DNA of 6,078 nucleotides from an uncultured Porphyromonadaceae bacterium (GTDB lineage Bacteria; Bacteroidota; Bacteroidia; Bacteroidales; Muribaculaceae). A program made the translations under genes and the position numbers. Below are positions 4,696-6,078 of the stretch, piece by piece. Below the pieces are notes generated by a model. It saw nothing but the letters and a program-made list of their open reading frames with translations. It made no database searches and was not told the origin of the DNA. Numbering within the stretch: the first letter of the stretch is position 1; the number at the start of each line of letters is the position of its first letter. The stretch spans positions 1-6,078 of the forward strand of contig CABQCA010000139.1 in NCBI GenBank assembly GCA_902462525.1, given 5' to 3'.

Positions 4696-6078
4696 TCAGA
4701 TACCGAGTTCTTTGCGGATTCGTTCGATTTTGGTGTCGGCGTCGGCGTTGCAGCGTGCGTAGTCGTCCATATCCTTCATGGTGTCGTGTACCTCCATGTA
4801 GAATTTGATTTTGGGTTCTGTTCCCGACGGGCGGATCGAAATCTTAGTGCCGTCTTCGGTGAAGTACTGCAGGACGTTGGATGTCGCGGGGAATTTGATC
4901 TCGGAAATGTCGCCGGTTGCAGTGTCGAGGCATGTAAGAGCCAGATAGTCCTTGATGTAGCGCACTTTCGAGCCTGCGATTTCCTTGGGCGGGTTGGCGC
5001 GGAAGTTGACCATCATCTGCTGAATTTCATCGGCACCGGTCTTGCCGGGACGGACCACCGAAATGCCTACTTCGTGGCTATAGCCGTTCTTGAGGTATAT
5101 TTCCTGAAGCATACGGTTGAAGTCGAGACCTCGGTCCTTTGCCCATGCGCAAATTTCGGCCATAAGCGAAATTGCTGAAACGGAGTCCTTGTCGCGGCAG
5201 AAGCTTTCGGCCAGGAAGCCGTAGGACTCTTCGCCGCCGCCGAGGTAGCGGTTGGTAGTTTCGAGTTCGCGGATAACGGCGGCAATCCATTTGAAGCCTG
5301 TGTAGCAGTCGTACATTCTGATGCCGTTGTTGTCGGCGATAGCCTTGATAGTTTCGGTCGTAACGATTGTCTTCACCACATATTCGTTGCCTTTGAGAAG
5401 GTCGAGCTCGCGGTTGCGGAGCATGATGTAGTTGAGGAGAATCATCACAATCTGATTGCCGTTGATGAGCTGATACTCGCCGTTGTTGTCGCGGATTACG
5501 CAGCCGATACGGTCGGCATCGGGGTCGGAAGCGACAACGAGGTCGGCACCCACTTCCTTGGCTTTCTCTATTGCCATTGCCATTGCCGAAGCATTTTCGG
5601 GATTAGGCGATTCGACAGTTGGGAAATCGCCGGAGGGAACGTCCTGTTCGGGAACATGGATGATGTTGTTGAAGCCCCATTTGCGCAGCGAATCAGGCAC
5701 AAGTTTCACGCCTGTGCCGTGGATAGGAGTATAGACGATTTTGAGGTCTGCCTGACGTTTGATTACTTCAGGGTCGAGGCTGAGGGTATGTACGGCATCG
5801 AGGAACAGATTGTCGATTTCCTCGCCTATAATCTGGATTTTCGATTTGTCGCCCTTGAATTTGATGTCCTTGACATCGGTGATTCGGTTGACATGGTTGA
5901 TGATGTTCACATCGTGCGGAGCGAGCACCTGGGCGCCGTCTTCCCAATAAGCCTTGTATCCGTTGTACTCCTTGGGGTTATGCGAAGCGGTGATGTTTAC
6001 GCCGCTCTGGCAGCCGAGGTGACGGATGGCGAACGAAAGTTCGGGAGTGGGTCGGAAAGAGTCGAAAAGATATACCTT
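4696..6078 (-). CDS. pgcA: phospho-sugar mutase (phosphoglucomutase/phosphomannomutase), N-terminus outside window
   Basis: Cytoplasmic alpha-D-phosphohexomutase that interconverts hexose 1- and 6-phosphates (glucose, possibly mannose), feeding glycolysis and nucleotide-sugar synthesis. The frame is open to the window edge: 460 residues are present, and since PgcA-type members have about 580, roughly 120 N-terminal residues are missing. The GTG at 5928 is internal, because conserved sequence continues upstream of it. Landmarks in order are the phosphoserine loop TASHNP (fragment 30-35; serine codon 5985-5983) followed by KEYNGYKAYWEDGAQ, the metal loop DPDADR (codons 5526-5509), the sugar-binding loop GGEESYGF (around 5218-5241), and the phosphate-binding loop RPSGTEPK near the C-terminus (around 4808-4831). 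All four active-site loops are intact. The YNGYK context and the DPDADR/GEESYG pair resemble PgcA-type phosphoglucomutases more than bacterial ManB. The symbol is given by that resemblance; substrate preference is not proven. Confidence 0.94.
   Translation of the reverse strand, partial: KVYLFDSFRPTPELSFAIRHLGCQSGVNITASHNPKEYNGYKAYWEDGAQVLAPHDVNIINHVNRITDVKDIKFKGDKSKIQIIGEEIDNLFLDAVHTLSLDPEVIKRQADLKIVYTPIHGTGVKLVPDSLRKWGFNNIIHVPEQDVPSGDFPTVESPNPENASAMAMAIEKAKEVGADLVVASDPDADRIGCVIRDNNGEYQLINGNQIVMILLNYIMLRNRELDLLKGNEYVVKTIVTTETIKAIADNNGIRMYDCYTGFKWIAAVIRELETTNRYLGGGEESYGFLAESFCRDKDSVSAISLMAEICAWAKDRGLDFNRMLQEIYLKNGYSHEVGISVVRPGKTGADEIQQMMVNFRANPPKEIAGSKVRYIKDYLALTCLDTATGDISEIKFPATSNVLQYFTEDGTKISIRPSGTEPKIKFYMEVHDTMKDMDDYARCNADADTKIERIRKELGI

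Noticed and set aside
5926..5928. GTG as the start of the phospho-sugar mutase
   Set aside because: The frame continues upstream to the window edge and encodes the essential TASHNP phosphoserine loop, so the GTG is an internal valine codon.

Overview
The window looks like chromosomal DNA of a Bacteroidales bacterium, with a Muribaculaceae-like lineage as my best guess. The coding sequence is moderately GC-rich, clear Shine-Dalgarno sites are scarce, and the gene products resemble Bacteroidetes versions. The lineage is inferred from family resemblance, not from a marker gene.

Left part (1-3472, + strand): four genes are packed with overlapping stops and starts and probably form one operon. 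They are the C-terminal end of a UvrD/PcrA-type DNA helicase (start outside the window), carboxynorspermidine decarboxylase NspC (polyamine synthesis), a membrane-anchored family 2 glycosyltransferase, and a RadC/JAMM-domain protein. They share no obvious pathway, so the cluster reads as a housekeeping operon of mixed content.

Middle (3473-3773): an AT-rich stretch of about 300 bp lies between two convergent genes and is the most unusual part of the window. It holds a MITE-like palindromic element (3580-3741) with perfect 16-bp terminal inverted repeats, a TTA direct repeat on each side and an interior that is itself a decayed palindrome. Outside it, short tandem octamer arrays (type AAATCAAG/AAATTAGG) follow the stop codons of both flanking genes, each in the orientation of its own gene.

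Right part (3774-6078, - strand): a small membrane-anchored substrate-binding-domain protein of the MltF N-domain/SBP_bac_3 type lies downstream of a large phospho-sugar mutase (phosphoglucomutase/phosphomannomutase) whose N-terminus is cut by the window edge. A strong intrinsic terminator separates the two, and a 9-6-9 dyad sits just before the start codon of the small gene.

I see no rRNA, tRNA, CRISPR array, phage gene or complete insertion sequence. No gene here points to a new multi-gene system. The points worth following are the intergenic repeats and the isolated substrate-binding protein.
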